In this document: positions 10,905 to 23,247 of the stretch, piece by piece
Layout: every line of letters begins with the position of its first letter
Position numbering within the stretch: the first letter of the stretch is position 1
DNA from: Eunapius fragilis
Lineage: Eukaryota; Porifera; Demospongiae; Spongillida; Spongillidae
DNA length: 64,000 bases
Assembly: GCA_963681505.1 (NCBI GenBank)
Contig: OY811971.1
Coordinates: forward strand, 24,928,493-24,992,492
Direction: 5' to 3'
Notes under the pieces: model-generated
The model's input: only the letters and a program-made list of their open reading frames with translations
Told to the model about the DNA's origin: nothing
Databases searched by the model: none
Made by a program: the position numbers and the translations under genes

Positions 10905-13900
10905 ACCCTCACTGCATCACCTCCCTAGTCCCTCTCCATCACCTCCCTAGTCCCCTCTCCATCACCTCCCTTCCCTAGTCCCCTCTCCACCACCTCCCTA
11001 GTCCCTCTCCCCTCTCCACCACCTCCCTAGTCCCCTCTCCATCATCTCCCTAGTCTCCTCTCCATCACCTCCCTAGTCCCCTCTCCATCGCCTCTCTAGT
11101 CCCCTCTCCACCACCTCCCTAGTCCCCTCTCCATCACCTCCCTACTCCCCTCTCCACCATCTCCCTAGTCCCCTCTCCATCACCTCCCTAGTCCCCTCTC
11201 CATCACCTCCCTAGTCTCCTCTCCACCGTCCCCTCTCCACCACCTCCCTAGTCCCCTCTCCATCACCTCCCTAGTCCCCTCTCCACCACCTCCCTAGTCC
11301 CCTCTCCACCACCTCCCTATTCCCCTCTCCATCACCTCCCTACTCCCCTCTCCACCACCTCCCTACTCCCCTCTCCACCACCTCCCTAGTCCCCTCTCCA
11401 TCACCTCCCTAGTCTCCTCTCCACCACCTCCCTAGTCCCCTCTCCATGACCTCCCTAGTCTCCTCTCCACCACCTCCCTAGTCCCCTCTCCACCACCTCC
11501 CTAATCCCCTCTCCATCACCTCCCTACTCCCCTCTCCACCACCTCCCTAGTCCCCTCTCCACCACCTCCCTACTCCCCTCTCCACCACCTCCCTAGTCCC
11601 CTCTCCATCACCTCCCTAGTCTCCTCTCCATGACCTCCCTAGTCTCCTCTCCACCACCTCCCTAGTCCCCTCTCCATGACCTCCCTACTCCCCTCTCCAC
11701 CACCTCCCTAGTCCCCTCTCCACCACCTCCCTAGTCCCCTCTCCACCACCTCCCTAGTCCCCTCTCCATCACCTCCCTAGTCTCCTCTCCATGACCTCCC
11801 TAGTCTCCTCTACACCACCTCCCTATTCCCCTCTCCATCACCTCCCTACTCCCCTCTCCACCACCTCCCTAGTCCCCTCTCCACCACCTCCCTAGTCCCC
11901 TCTCCATCACCTCCCTACTCCCCTCTCCAACACCTCCCTAGTCCCCTCTCCATCACCTCCCTAGTCTCCTCTCCACCGTCCCCTCTCCATCACCTCCCTA
12001 CTCCCCTCTCCAACACCTCCCTAGTCCCCTCTCCATCACCTCCCTAGTCTCCTCTCCACCACCTCCCTAGTCCCCTCTCCATCACCTCCCTAGTCTCCTC
12101 TCCACCGTCCCCTCTCCACCACCTCCCTAGTCCCCTCTCCATCACCTCCCTAGTCTCCTCTCCACCGTCCCCTCTCCATGACCTCCCTAGTCTCCTCTCC
12201 ACCACCTCCCTAGTCTCCTCTCCACCACCTCCCTAATCCCCTCTCCATCACCTCCCTACTCCCCTCTCCACCACCTCCCTACTCCCCTCTCCACCACCTC
12301 CCTAGTCCCCTCTCCACCACCTCCCTAGTCCCCTCTCCATCACCTCCCTACTCCCCTCTCCAACACCTCCCTAGTCCCCTCTCCATCACCTCCCTAGTCT
12401 CCTCTCCACCGTCCCCTCTCCACCACCTCCCTAGTCCCCTCTCCACCACCTCCCTAGTCCCCTCTCCATCACCTCCCTAGTCCCCTCTCTACCACCTCCC
12501 TAGTCCCCTCTCCATCACCTCCCTACTCCCCTCTCCAACACCTCCCTAGTCCCCTCTCCATCACCTCCCTAGTCTCCTCTCCACCGTCCCCTCTCCACCA
12601 CCTCCCTTGTCCCCTCTCCATCACCTCCCTAGTCTCCTCTCCACCGTCCCCTCTCCACCACCTCCCTAGTCCCCTCTCCATCACCTCCCTAGTCTCCTCT
12701 CCACCGTCCCCTCTCCATCACCTCCCTAGTCTCCTCTCCACCGTCCCCTCTCCATCACCTCCCTAGTCCCCTCTCCATGACCTCCCTAGTCTCCTCTCCA
12801 CCACCTCTCTAGTCCCCTCTCCACCATCTCCCTAGTCCCCTCTCCATCACCTCCCTAGTCTCCTCTCCACCGTCCCCTCTCCACCACCTCCCTAGTCCCC
12901 TCTCCATCACCTCCCTAGTCCCCTCTCCACCACCTCCCTAGTCCCCTCTCCACCACCTCCCTATTCCCCTCTCCATCACCTCCCTACTCCCCTCTCCACC
13001 ACCTCCCTAGTCCCTCTCCACCACCTCCCTAGTCCCTCTCCATGACCTCCCTAGTCTCCTCTCCACCGTCCCCTCTCCACCACCTCCCTAGTCCCCTCTC
13101 CACCACCTCCCTAGTCTCCTCTCCACCGTCCCCTCTCCACCACCTCCCTAGTCCCCTCTCCACCACCTCCCTAGTCCCCTCTCCATCACCTCCCTAGTCC
13201 CCTCTCCATGACCTCCCTAGTCTCCTCTCCACCACCTCTCTAGTCCCCTCTCCACCATCTCCCTAGTCCCCTCTCCATCACCTCCCTAGTCTCCTCTCCA
13301 CCGTCCCCTCTCCACCACCTCCCTAGTCCCCTCTCCATCACCTCCCTAGTCCCCTCTCCACCACCTCCCTAGTCCCCTCTCCACCACCTCCCTATTCCCC
13401 TCTCCATCACCTCCCTACTCCCCTCTCCACCACCTCCCTAGTCCCTCTCCACCACCTCCCTAGTCCCTCTCCATGACCTCCCTAGTCTCCTCTCCACCGT
13501 CCCCTCTCCACCATCTCCCTAGTCCCCTCTCCATCACCTCCCTAGTCTCCTCTCCACCGTCCCCTCTCCACCACCTCCCTAGTCCCCTCTCCACCACCTC
13601 CCTAGTCTCCTCTCCATCACCTCCCTAGTCCCCTCTCCACCACCTCCCTATTCCCCTCTCCATCACCTCCCTACTCCCCTCTCCACCACCTCCCTAGTCC
13701 CCTCTCCATCACCTCCCTATTCCCCTCTCCATCACCTCCCTACTCCCCTCTCCACCACCTCCCTAGTCCCCTCTCCACCACCTCCCTATTCCCCTCTCCA
13801 TCACCTCACTACTCCCCTCTCCACCACCTCCCTAGTCCCCTCTCCACCACCTCCCTAGTTCCCTCTCCACCACCTCCCTAGTCCCTCTCCATGACCTCCC

Positions 13901-14668
13901 TAGTCTCCTCTCCACCACCTCCCTAGTCCCCTCTCCACCACCTCCCTAATCCCTTCTCCATCACCTCCCTACTCCCCTCTCCACCACCTCCCTAGTCCCC
14001 TCTCCATCACCTCCCTAGTCTCCTCTCCACCGTCCCCTCTCCACCACCTCCCTAGTCCCTCTCCATGACCTCCCTAGTCCCCTCTCCATCACCTCCCTAC
14101 TCCCCTCTCCACCACCTCCCTAGTCCCCTCTCCATCACCTCCCTAGTCTCCTCTCCACCGTCCCCTCTCCATCACCTCCCTTCTCCCCTCTCCACCACCT
14201 CCCTAGTCCCCTCTCCATCACCTCCCTAGTCTCCTCTCCACCGTCCCCTCTCCACCACCTCCCTAGTCCCCCTCCATGACCTCCCTAGTCTCCTCTCCAC
14301 CACCTCCCTACTCCCCTCTCCACCACCTCCCTAGTCCCCTCTCCACCACCTCCCTACTCCCCTCTCCACCACCTCCCTAGTCCCCTCTCCACCACCTCCC
14401 TAGTCCCCTCTCCATCACCTCCCTTATCCCCTCTCCATCACCTCCCTAGTCTCCTCTCCACCACCTCCCTAGTCCCCTCTCCATCACCTCCCTAGTCTCC
14501 TCTCCATCACCTCCCTACTCCCCTCTCCACCACCTCCCTACTCCCCTCTCCACCACCTCCCTAGTCCCCTCTCCATCACCTCCCTAGTCCCCTCTCCACC
14601 ACCTCCCTAGTCCCCTCTCCATCACCTCCCTAGTCCCCTCTCCACCTCCCTAGTCCCCTCTCCATCAC
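10905..14668. repeat. 3.75-kb CT-rich 23-bp minisatellite
   Basis: About 160 units of CACCTCCCTAGTCCCCTCTC plus CAT/CAC (period 23). Shorter variants with CTCCTCTCCACCGTCCC recur in a higher-order pattern. One strand is almost pure pyrimidine. The array takes the place where PSMD6 exons lie in copies B and C. Matching short tracts flank the gene there: one at about 22081-22110 in the intron near the 3' exons, one at 23565-23660 beyond the 5' end. Confidence 0.95.
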
Positions 14669-14674
14669 CACTTG

Positions 14675-15490
14675 TCTCCATTACACTCCTTGAAGTTGAG
14701 AATTTGGACAGCCTGGGCGATAATTGGAGTAGTTGAAGCATGATACCCACACGGAACATGCTTATTTCTAACGAGGCTCTGTTCTGTCATATTACATACT
14801 CATGTTCTATCGTCTTCGGCACACACTCCACCCCTGTATGGAATGCATCGCAGGGACCCCTAAAGTTCTCAAAGGTCGACATATATGGGTGTTGAATAAC
14901 GTGCTGGGTCGTTTACAAGCTTAACGTCAATCGTATATGTGATTAATTACTGAGAATGAAATTCATTGGCTCCAAACCCACAAGTGTAACCGTGAAATTA
15001 TTTTCCCTTATAAATACTACCGTTATAGTAAGTAGTATGAGTCTGTTGCGGTTACTCTTTGGAGAGTTAATTGTGACGTATGCTTTTTGAGTTAGCAAGA
15101 TTTTGTTTTTGCAAGAACGAATCGAAGCCTCTTACGCTAGGCGTCTCGAACCCGGCTCCCATTCACTTTAGGTCGAGTCGCACTACGAATCAAAAGACGT
15201 TTCGTCACTAGCAACCGATCCGCGCCGGATTGGGGGTACTTCCACACTACCTTAGCGTCCATTGCCCAATGCCCAAACCGGATCGATTTTTATGGACGTA
15301 CCCATAACAAAAATGGCCGTCTCACACGGGAGTAAACAGTAACGTCCCCACCGTAAAAGTTGCACGCAAAGAGACATCAATGTTCCGATATATATGTTAT
15401 TAATTACTGAGAATGACATTCATTGTCCAGTGTAACCAATTATTTTCCCCTATACCATGAAATTATCTTCCCCTATTTAAAAATACTATA
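14675..15490. repeat. Segmental-duplication tail, copy A
   Basis: From GAATTTGGACAGCCTGGGCG onward this matches 23700-24330 of copy B, including CATCGTCTTCGGCACA-like and AGGGACCCCTAAAGTTC-like words. A second diverged internal copy of the TTAATTACTGAGAATGA segment lies at 15396. No gene was recognised. Confidence 0.75.
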
Positions 15491-16655
15491 TTACTGGTGT
15501 ACTTGCTCACCTGGTTAGTATGGATGGATAGGGTTCAACCAAATTCTGGCAATATCCTATCATCCTAGTGACAAACAAGAACTAAACCTAAACTCCCTTA
15601 TGTCTCGACTCCAGACCTAAATATTGGTGATGCGCAGGCCCATTATTGTGGGGTCCAGAGCCGAGTCCATATGGACGTTATCCGACACTAGCATGATAAA
15701 GCAGTGAATACTTCATTTTGGAAAACTCCTAGTCGCATCACATTTAAAAAAAAAAGGGAAGTAAAAAGTACATGCAACTAAGGCCATTTACATATCTTGT
15801 AAAGAAGTCTATTTGATGCATAACTTTTCGTACTGTGTGGAAGTCTTCACATGCTACTACATGAGGGACAATTGTCACGTACCCAGACCTGCTAGTCCCC
15901 AGGCTGAAATCAATTACAGTCACTTGTTTCCGTCTGGGCACGAGGCAAAAGTAGCTGCATGCATGTGGGTTTTGTACACGAACTAAGCCAACTGAAGGCA
16001 TAACTCTTGTTGTGGCCTCATATTCGTTTGAAAAGAACTTGAAATATGTATTAAAACTTGCGCGAAACGTCCTTGGAAAATAGTGTCCTAGGCACATCGA
16101 TAAGTGTAGAACCGCGTCACTTAGAATAGGTATAGCTTACGGTCCACTATAGATACGAGGCAGGAAACAACGCCACACGTCTTAGCGATGATTGAACTGT
16201 CTAAAAATATACCTTTACCAGCCATTGCTGTTTTTCAAATTTTCCCAAAGTTGGGGTTCGACAAAAAAAGATTCGATTTTCACGGACCCGGTGTTAAATG
16301 TGCTTCCGCACTCAATCTGCTTCGAACCGCGTTGGATCCGCTTCGTAGTATATAAACAAGACTGAGTTGCGGTTTGGGCATTATATTTAAGATCAGTGCA
16401 GCATAAGAGATCCGTCCACTGGCGGCTGGCATCCTACTCTACCTCGTTGGAATCAGCCGCATCAATTTAATTTACCAGAGGATAGCACGTCTGCACAATG
16501 GGTACGGCTATACCTGGACTTGGAGCAGTGCAGGGCAAAATAAAATAAACAACCCATTTCCATAAGTACATTACTGATGCCCGCTCTTTTTTGCCTAGCT
16601 ATTCCTACGTGCGTTATCAACTTATGCATAGTCCCACGGACGCAGACCTGCATAG
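15490..16655. other. Gene-free flank
   Basis: No coding exon recognised. A small foldback with ends CACGTACCCAGAC (15877) and GTCTGGGCACGAG (15933) belongs to the same terminal-motif family as the element at 42135-42469. The segment around 16250-16300 resembles 21100-21165, suggesting the duplication extends here. Confidence 0.4.
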
Positions 16656-17081
16656 CTGCAGTGGCGTAGGAACCGGGGGGGCCAGGGCCCCCCCAATCCT
16701 AATAAAAATTCAATGTTCACACGATAGTAAGACATGGTATGGAACAGCTAAGTACGGCACGGTACGCCTACTGATTATTTGGGATCGTACTTACAATTAA
16801 TGCCTGAAATCAACCACCACGCCATTCTAATACTATGGAAACAAGCTACTACGCATGTTCGCTTGCTATCATATCGCTATCTACACACTGTATGGTTTTG
16901 GTAGTGTTCAAGCGTCGAATTTTAACCATGCCGTACCATACAGAACCTTGCTGGCACGGAAAGATTGTGTCGTGTAAACGTAGTATTAGTGTTAAAATAT
17001 AGACCTTTTGCAGTTACATCATTTAAAATTACGCGCACATAGCAACTGTATCTAAGCGGCCATTTTGAGTGTCTATTTCAT

Positions 17082-18935
17082 ATGGCTACGACTGTTACTT
17101 TTTCTAGCTATTATTATGGCCTCGAAGAGACTGCAAAATCGCGTTACAGGGAAAAGTTAGCTATGCTTGGAGGGATTGCAGACCCATATATCTCGATGGA
17201 TCTCGAACAGGAAAGTTTAGAATGGCAGAAGTGGCCAGAGGTAACGTTTCCAGACATTTATAGCTACTTGATAAATACTCCTAGCCCTTATACCATGCAA
17301 GAATTGAAAGCTTACAAAAGTTTAGAAGGGTATAGGCAATTTGTAGATGGTTGGGTTTCGAATGTCATCGTTTCTACTACTCCGTTTTGTACTGACAAAT
17401 TCATCGTAACAGCAAAAATAAAACACTCTCAGAGGTTGTCCAATGCTCCTGCTAAAGCGTGGGTTGCTACTGAAAAAACTGGTGCAGTTATATGCGCACA
17501 TTGTGATTGCATGGCTGGGCTAGGTGAGGCTTGTTCTCACGTAGCTGCAATACTTTTCACACTGGATGCCAATGTTCAAGCAATAAAGTCTTTGTCATGC
17601 ACATCGGTACCTTGTTCTTGGCTACCCCCAACCTTCAAAAGTGTCCCGTTTGCTCCAATTTCAAAAATAGACTTTATTGATAAAGGATTGATGCATATGA
17701 CTTGTCATACCACTCCACCTGAAACTAATGATCCTGTAAGAAAATCAGATCTACAGAGTACCCCTGACGCTAATATAACTCCTACTGCAAATGAGTTAGA
17801 AGTATTTTTTAAGAAATTATCTGAAAGTGGGAAAAAACCAGTTGTATTGTCATTAGTTTCTGCTTATTCTGATGCTTATGTGCCACTTTACAAAAATGGA
17901 ATGCTACCAAAGCCACTTACGGATTATTTTGAGGAACAATACTTAAGGTTCAATTATCCTGACCTTTTGGTTAAATGTGAAGTATTTTTTGCATCATTAA
18001 ATATATCATTCACACAGACGAAGGAAGTAGAGGAGAGAACTCGAGAACAGAGTGGTTCTAAAGTATGGTTCCAGCAAAGAGCTGGTCGAATAACGGCTTC
18101 AAGATTAAAAGCTACTGTATCTACTGATATCACACAGCCTTCAATATCATTGATTCGAGAAATATGTTATCCAGAAATGAACCAGTTTAGGTCCGCAGGA
18201 ACAGCATGGGGATGTGATCATGAAAACGTTGCAATGCAAATATACAGGAGGAATGCTGGACAGCAACATACTGATTTAGTAGTCTCAGTGAGTGGATTAG
18301 TTATTCATACATCCTATCCACATATGGGTGCCTCACCTGATGGCATTGTGCAATGCACTTGTTGTGGCAAAGGTGTAATTGAAATCAAATGTCCATATTC
18401 ATGCAGGGATAAATCACTTTTAGAATATACAGGAGAGAAGAGTTGTTTTCTGGAGGTCATTGATGGTGTGTACAGTATTAAAAGAAATCATGCATACTTC
18501 TACCAAGTTCAAGCACAGATTAAGTTCTGTGAAGCAAAGTATTGTGACATTGTAGTGTGGTCAGAGAAGGACATTATTATAAAAAGAATTTTCCCAGACT
18601 TGGAATTTATTGAATCTGCTTTAGATAAATCTACACTTTTCTTCAAGTATGCAATATTACCTGAGGTACTTGGCAAGTTCTATACAAGACTGCCTTCCAA
18701 AATTGATTGTTCAATTGATGCACATGACAAGCTTGCTCAGAATGTCTGGTGCTACTGCCACAAAGGAGAGTATGGTGAAATGATACAATGTGAAAGTGGG
18801 CATTGTGAAATTGATTGGTTCCATATTGACTGTCTTAGAATAACAAAGATCCCCAGGGGCAAATGGTTATGCCCTGAATGTAGAAAAAAGACTGATGGCG
18901 ATCGTAAAAGAAAGAAATGTGACACCAGTACCTAG
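17082..18935 (+). CDS. Transposon-encoded SWIM zinc finger - YqaJ nuclease - PHD finger protein
   Basis: An intact 617-residue single-exon ORF. A SWIM-type zinc finger (CDCMAGLGEACSHVAA) lies near residues 138-160. A YqaJ/lambda-exonuclease-like domain covers about 335-540, with WFQQRAGRITAS at its start, the metal-binding Asp of GASPDG near 420, the E-x-K motif EIKCP at 434-438 and YFYQVQAQ after it. A C4HC3 PHD finger covers about 557-606, followed by a basic tail that could act as a nuclear signal. All nuclease motifs are present, so it may be active. By family it would process DNA ends during transposition or repair; this role is inferred. It converges with the transposase gene. Confidence 0.88.
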   Translation: MATTVTFSSYYYGLEETAKSRYREKLAMLGGIADPYISMDLEQESLEWQKWPEVTFPDIYSYLINTPSPYTMQELKAYKSLEGYRQFVDGWVSNVIVSTTPFCTDKFIVTAKIKHSQRLSNAPAKAWVATEKTGAVICAHCDCMAGLGEACSHVAAILFTLDANVQAIKSLSCTSVPCSWLPPTFKSVPFAPISKIDFIDKGLMHMTCHTTPPETNDPVRKSDLQSTPDANITPTANELEVFFKKLSESGKKPVVLSLVSAYSDAYVPLYKNGMLPKPLTDYFEEQYLRFNYPDLLVKCEVFFASLNISFTQTKEVEERTREQSGSKVWFQQRAGRITASRLKATVSTDITQPSISLIREICYPEMNQFRSAGTAWGCDHENVAMQIYRRNAGQQHTDLVVSVSGLVIHTSYPHMGASPDGIVQCTCCGKGVIEIKCPYSCRDKSLLEYTGEKSCFLEVIDGVYSIKRNHAYFYQVQAQIKFCEAKYCDIVVWSEKDIIIKRIFPDLEFIESALDKSTLFFKYAILPEVLGKFYTRLPSKIDCSIDAHDKLAQNVWCYCHKGEYGEMIQCESGHCEIDWFHIDCLRITKIPRGKWLCPECRKKTDGDRKRKKCDTST

Positions 18936-19088
18936 TAATGCTGAACAATTTGTGTACACAGTCATGCACAGAATTAAGAAATGGTCATGTGCATTGTAAG
19001 CAATTATTATTTATAATTTAAATTTTTACATACAAATACAGCAATCAAATCAAAAAGTTAAACACATCCACAACAGAAAACACAATCA

Positions 19089-20515
19089 CTAATTAAAAGG
19101 TACAACAGATTCACAACAGTTACATAATGCACTACATATAGTGACAATTTTATCAATGGTGCTGTGATCATCTCCATCTCGACACATTATCAAATTAATG
19201 GGTAGTGTACTTCGCAAAATTTTGTACTTGAGTCTCAGAAACCTGGCAACAGGTTATCAAAGATGCCACAATTTTCAGTTAAGTACTTATCAGATACACG
19301 ACCACCCCAACCTTTAGACACAAATGTAATCGATCCCTGGGGCGAAATTCCTATCAGGAATTTAACTGTGTTGTGGTGTTTATAATTAGACCAGGTTTGT
19401 GCACGAGCCATTAAACGTTTAGGACGTTCCATAAAGATTTCAAAGCAGTCTATTATGACTACACAATTACTGAAATTGTTCCGTATGAACTCCATTGGCA
19501 TTGTCTTGTGCAATTGTTCATGGTCAGGCCACATTACTAGGGGCTTTAGTCTCTGATACATGACATCTATCCATTTATTGAAATAGCGACAAATAGTTGA
19601 TGGATGAACATGAAAGAGCATTGAAAGGAGTTCATAATCTAGATTTAGGCGTAACTTAATCAATACCATCAAAAATTGTTGAAATGGTGATATTGAGCTT
19701 CTTGTATTAGGAACATGAGGTGCGACAAAATCAAATACTGCATTAAGGATTTTTAATGAAGGTAATCCTGTGTAATAACACACCTTTTTGGAATTTTCCA
19801 AGAAACCTCTGTTTTTCAGACTCTCTAACTCTTTCTGAAGTTGGATGTTTTCTTGTCGCAACACATTGCATTCAAGCTCTAACCCTCTAATGGTTTCCAA
19901 TGACATTTCTGTTGTGACAGAGACTGTAGAGTGAGTTGATGAGTTAGATTGCAGATCAATATCAGACAGTGAGCTTGGCTGTTGACTATGATTATCATCA
20001 TTCATGAAAGAACAATCAGACAATGGCATTTCTGTCAGAACAGAGACTGTATTGTGAGAAACTGAATTAGAGTGCAGATCAAGATCAAACTGTGAACTTG
20101 ACTGCTGACCATGATCAGCATTATACAGTGAGGAACAGTCAGGCAGTGTTGTCATGTTAGAAGCTGTAGATTTAGACTGCTGATCGGTACCAGCCAGTGC
20201 TTGTAAACGCTTGCGTTTAATCGCACGTTCATGCCTTGCCAAATGACACTCAGCTTTCCTCTTAATAGTTTTGGTTTTGTGCTTAAATAAAGTCGGTATA
20301 TAGGCAGGAGACGTAGGATCATTACTCTTACGTCCACCAACAAAATGGCAGCTGCAGATCCATGTGTATTCCGTGGGCTGCCAATTGCTTCGACTTACAG
20401 CTGCAATCCAGCGATTTCTTTTTTCGGTATCGGCGGGAAAACGGTAGAACTGGAGTCCACAACCTTTGAAAAATTTATTGGAGCACCCCACGGCACAACA
20501 GCACTTTCCCATCAT
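19089..20515 (-). pseudogene. THAP - DDE_Tnp_4 transposase with internal deletion
   Basis: The open frame 20515-19235 has an N-terminal THAP zinc finger (CCAVGC, WICSCHF, then AYIPTLF), a low-complexity linker, a short coiled coil and the first half of a DDE_Tnp_4 nuclease with the first catalytic Asp in VVIIDCFEIF. It stops early at LLPGF. In another frame immediately after (19238-19089), the normal C-terminus resumes (FLRLKYKIL, then IDKIV and CESVVPF before a stop). The segment between, which should hold the second Asp (the usual ADRGF region) and the catalytic Glu, is missing. The copy is therefore catalytically dead, although its THAP DNA-binding part is intact. Confidence 0.82.
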
Positions 20516-21393
20516 TCAATGATTCAACAACTGAACACTCAATTGTTCAACAGCTGTACACTCAAAATGGCTGCCTAAAATAATTACGTCAATCGTGACG
20601 TCAGCTGCAAAAGGTCTATAAATCCACACGTCGGTTTGATAGCGTTAATCTTGTAGCCTCTCTTGATCGGAAAATGTTCTTTCAGGACAATTCAACCTGA
20701 CTTTCGATCCCGAAGCGTGTAACTTCAGTGTATATGTACTATTTAAACAACTATGTGCGACCGTGAGGTTTCATAAGCCAACTACCATAGTTTTTCTAAA
20801 GCTTCCCCCCCTTGTTGACACGTCTGCAACCTTCCGCCGGCTATTTCACTAATATTTTATTTATGAAGTTGGCCCCGTCAATCTTTATACGTTCCTACGC
20901 CACTGAGCTGTACAGATTCCATTTTTCATTATAACCACACCCAAACCGGTTCGCTATACGAATAGAGCCTAAGTTTAGATGCGGTTCAAGATGTCTAGTG
21001 CGGAAGAGATTTCGTGCTTGCAAGAATGGAACCTTGTATGGAGAGTTGTACTCTAGCAAAATCTGTATTTGAGGAGACTAAACCCTTCAGACTAAATTTC
21101 CAAAAAAGTGAGTTCGACAAAACAGGTGAAAAAAGTATTCGATTTTCACGGACCGGTGTTAAAATACAAAAAAGTAACTCACAATCTATATTCCAATGAA
21201 TTCGATACGGGAATGTACCAAAAATTAAAGAGGTCATAATTAATCATGCATGCGTTAGGGATTTTACAGATACGCGCAAAAACAGCTCTAAGAGGACTCC
21301 ACTGCGCGAGGTTAATTATCCGATGTATGTGATAAGTTCACTATTAAACACACATAAAGCGGGTTTGTGTGAGTGTTGTTATTAGGTCCTCCT

Positions 21394-23213
21394 CTATATA
21401 TTGATAACTCGTCCTAGCTTCTGTATTCTGTTGAGCAACAGATCACCTTGCTTGATGGTTGACTGGGGACGAGATCGAGATACACATCATAATGCATTAC
21501 TTGCCTGGAACACACATCCACATCCCAACCTGAACCCCACCACCACATCCCAACCTCAACCACCACATCCCAACCCCTACCACCACATCCCAACCCCCAC
21601 CACCACATCCCAACCCCCACCCCATCCCAACCCCTACCACCACCACCACAGTGCTAAAAATACTTTGTAATGGTTGATTAACATAGTTGCGAATCAAAAA
21701 TGGATTTGATTAGCTGAAGGGCAGCTTATAGCACTGCTGTAATTGAGTTTAAGCCCGTGGTTAGGCAATATCCATCGCAAATGACATAAAACTGTGATGT
21801 GATACTGCTTAATTTGAGCACTGCCCCACTCACACAACAGTACCTGGTACAGATGGTTCTTGCTGTCTGGTCTGGTGGGGTCGTTGCCAAGGAAAAAGAA
21901 TTGTTACTTTCCCATCCAATGCCCACTCTTCTTACCTGCTTGTCTCAATGATGCCCCCAACCTTGTCAATCCTGCAGTGCAGTCTACCTGTTGCTATGAA
22001 CTGTGAGAGCTCTCTAGGTGTGTGTGCATGTGTGGGAGAGAGAGAGGCCACATTGTACACAATAGCCCTCACCATACCATTCCCTAGTCCCCTCTCCACC
22101 CCTCCCTCACCTGTCCATAAACTCCACCCCCACACCAAAGCTCTTGGCCATGTGCACAAGGGACACAGAGCGGTATGACTCCAGCAGCTGTGTGTACGCC
22201 TTTATCCTCATCTCCCTTATGTAGTACCGGGCGTGTGTTGCTAGGTAACGATCACACTGGAACTCCCTCTCTACCCAGACTGCCAGGGGAAAGGGTGCAC
22301 ATATGAAGGACACACACACACACAAATAAAGGACACGCCCACCAGAGGATGAGTACACCAACCAGAGGATAAACACACCCACCAGAGCACTCACATAAGC
22401 TCTTGAAGAACTCGTCATATCTGCAGTAGTAGAGTGACTCCACGTAGTCCTTCAGTTCAGGGAAGCCATGCAGCACCTCCCTGATGTCCGTTCCATTGAT
22501 CACCTGAGCAGGTGGGCACATGTTGCCATGACGGCACGCACCACGCCCACCTTACCTTCTCCTTGAGGTCGCTGCGCTCCATGGCAACCATGCAGCAGAA
22601 CATGGCATACTTCACAAAGGTCTTGTACTCCATCAGCTCGGTGGAGGTGAACGTCGCCATGGTTTCAAAGAAGTAGGTTGCAGCCAACTTGAAGTCCCTG
22701 ATGGACATGGCATAGAGACCGTGGTAGGTCTTGAGGCGGTTCCGGCGATCCCAGTCCCCACCCTCCTCCAACAAGCAAATGGGGGGAGGGGAGGGGGGGG
22801 GAAGAGGGGAGGTGAAGAGGAGTGGGAGGTGGTGGGGAGGGGAAGGGAAATGAGTAAGGAGGGGTGAGGTGTGAAGTGGTGTTACAGTTGAACACACCTT
22901 TTTGCTTTTTCGATGTTTCTAGTAATGAGATCGTGGTCCATGTAGAACAGACCAATCCGTATAAGGTAAAACACCACATCCAGCCTGTAGCCAAGGCCAA
23001 CAGTCTTCTCATAGGCCACACGTAGAGCACTGACTGCCGCATCCTAGGGGGTGGAGCCAGTCACCACAGAAACCGTAACACACCTCCACGCTCATGTCAC
23101 TCTGCATCTAATTTAGGTCTGGGGCCCAGACCTAAACACGCAGTAGGTAATGGTCCCAAGGCACACAACATATAACACACACAACCCATACTCAATACAC
23201 ACACACACACACA

Positions 23214-23247
<34 letters not shown>

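Larger units (their letters stand above)
16998..20620. mobile_element. Two-gene DNA transposon (PIF/Harbinger-related, ISL2EU-like)
   Basis: Terminal inverted repeats TATAGACCTTTTGCAG occur at 16998-17013 and, inverted, at 20605-20620. Because the ends are TATA, the exact target duplication (TA, ATA or TATA) cannot be fixed. Inside are two convergent genes, a SWIM-YqaJ-PHD protein on the plus strand and a THAP-DDE transposase on the minus strand. GCCATTTTGAGTGT lies just upstream of each start codon (17060; inverted at about 20565), so the two genes appear to share promoter or 5'UTR sequence. Pairing of a THAP transposase with a YqaJ protein is, from memory, a trait of the ISL2EU group. Confidence 0.8.
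16659..20905. mobile_element. Outer non-autonomous element (CAGTGGCGTAGGAAC ends) split by a transposon
   Basis: The left end CAGTGGCGTAGGAAC starts at 16659 and its reverse complement ends at 20905. The pentamer AGCTG flanks both sides (16654-16658, 20906-20910), consistent with a target duplication. Removing the inner transposon (16998-20620) leaves about 625 bp without coding capacity. The element at 52969-53277 has similar CAG(T/G)GGC ends and the same AGCTG flanks. Confidence 0.65.

Noticed and set aside
10905..14668. CRISPR-like array (regular 23-bp repeats)
   Set aside because: No spacers: the units are contiguous and pyrimidine-rich in a eukaryotic context, so it is a minisatellite.
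15744..16097. 117-residue minus-strand ORF
   Set aside because: It overlaps a small foldback with CCAGAC ends, and has no domain, signal or splice evidence.
21401..21697. His/Pro-rich and Trp/Gly-rich frames near 21.5 kb
   Set aside because: They come from a CCACATCCCAACC tandem tract in the last PSMD6 intron of copy B.
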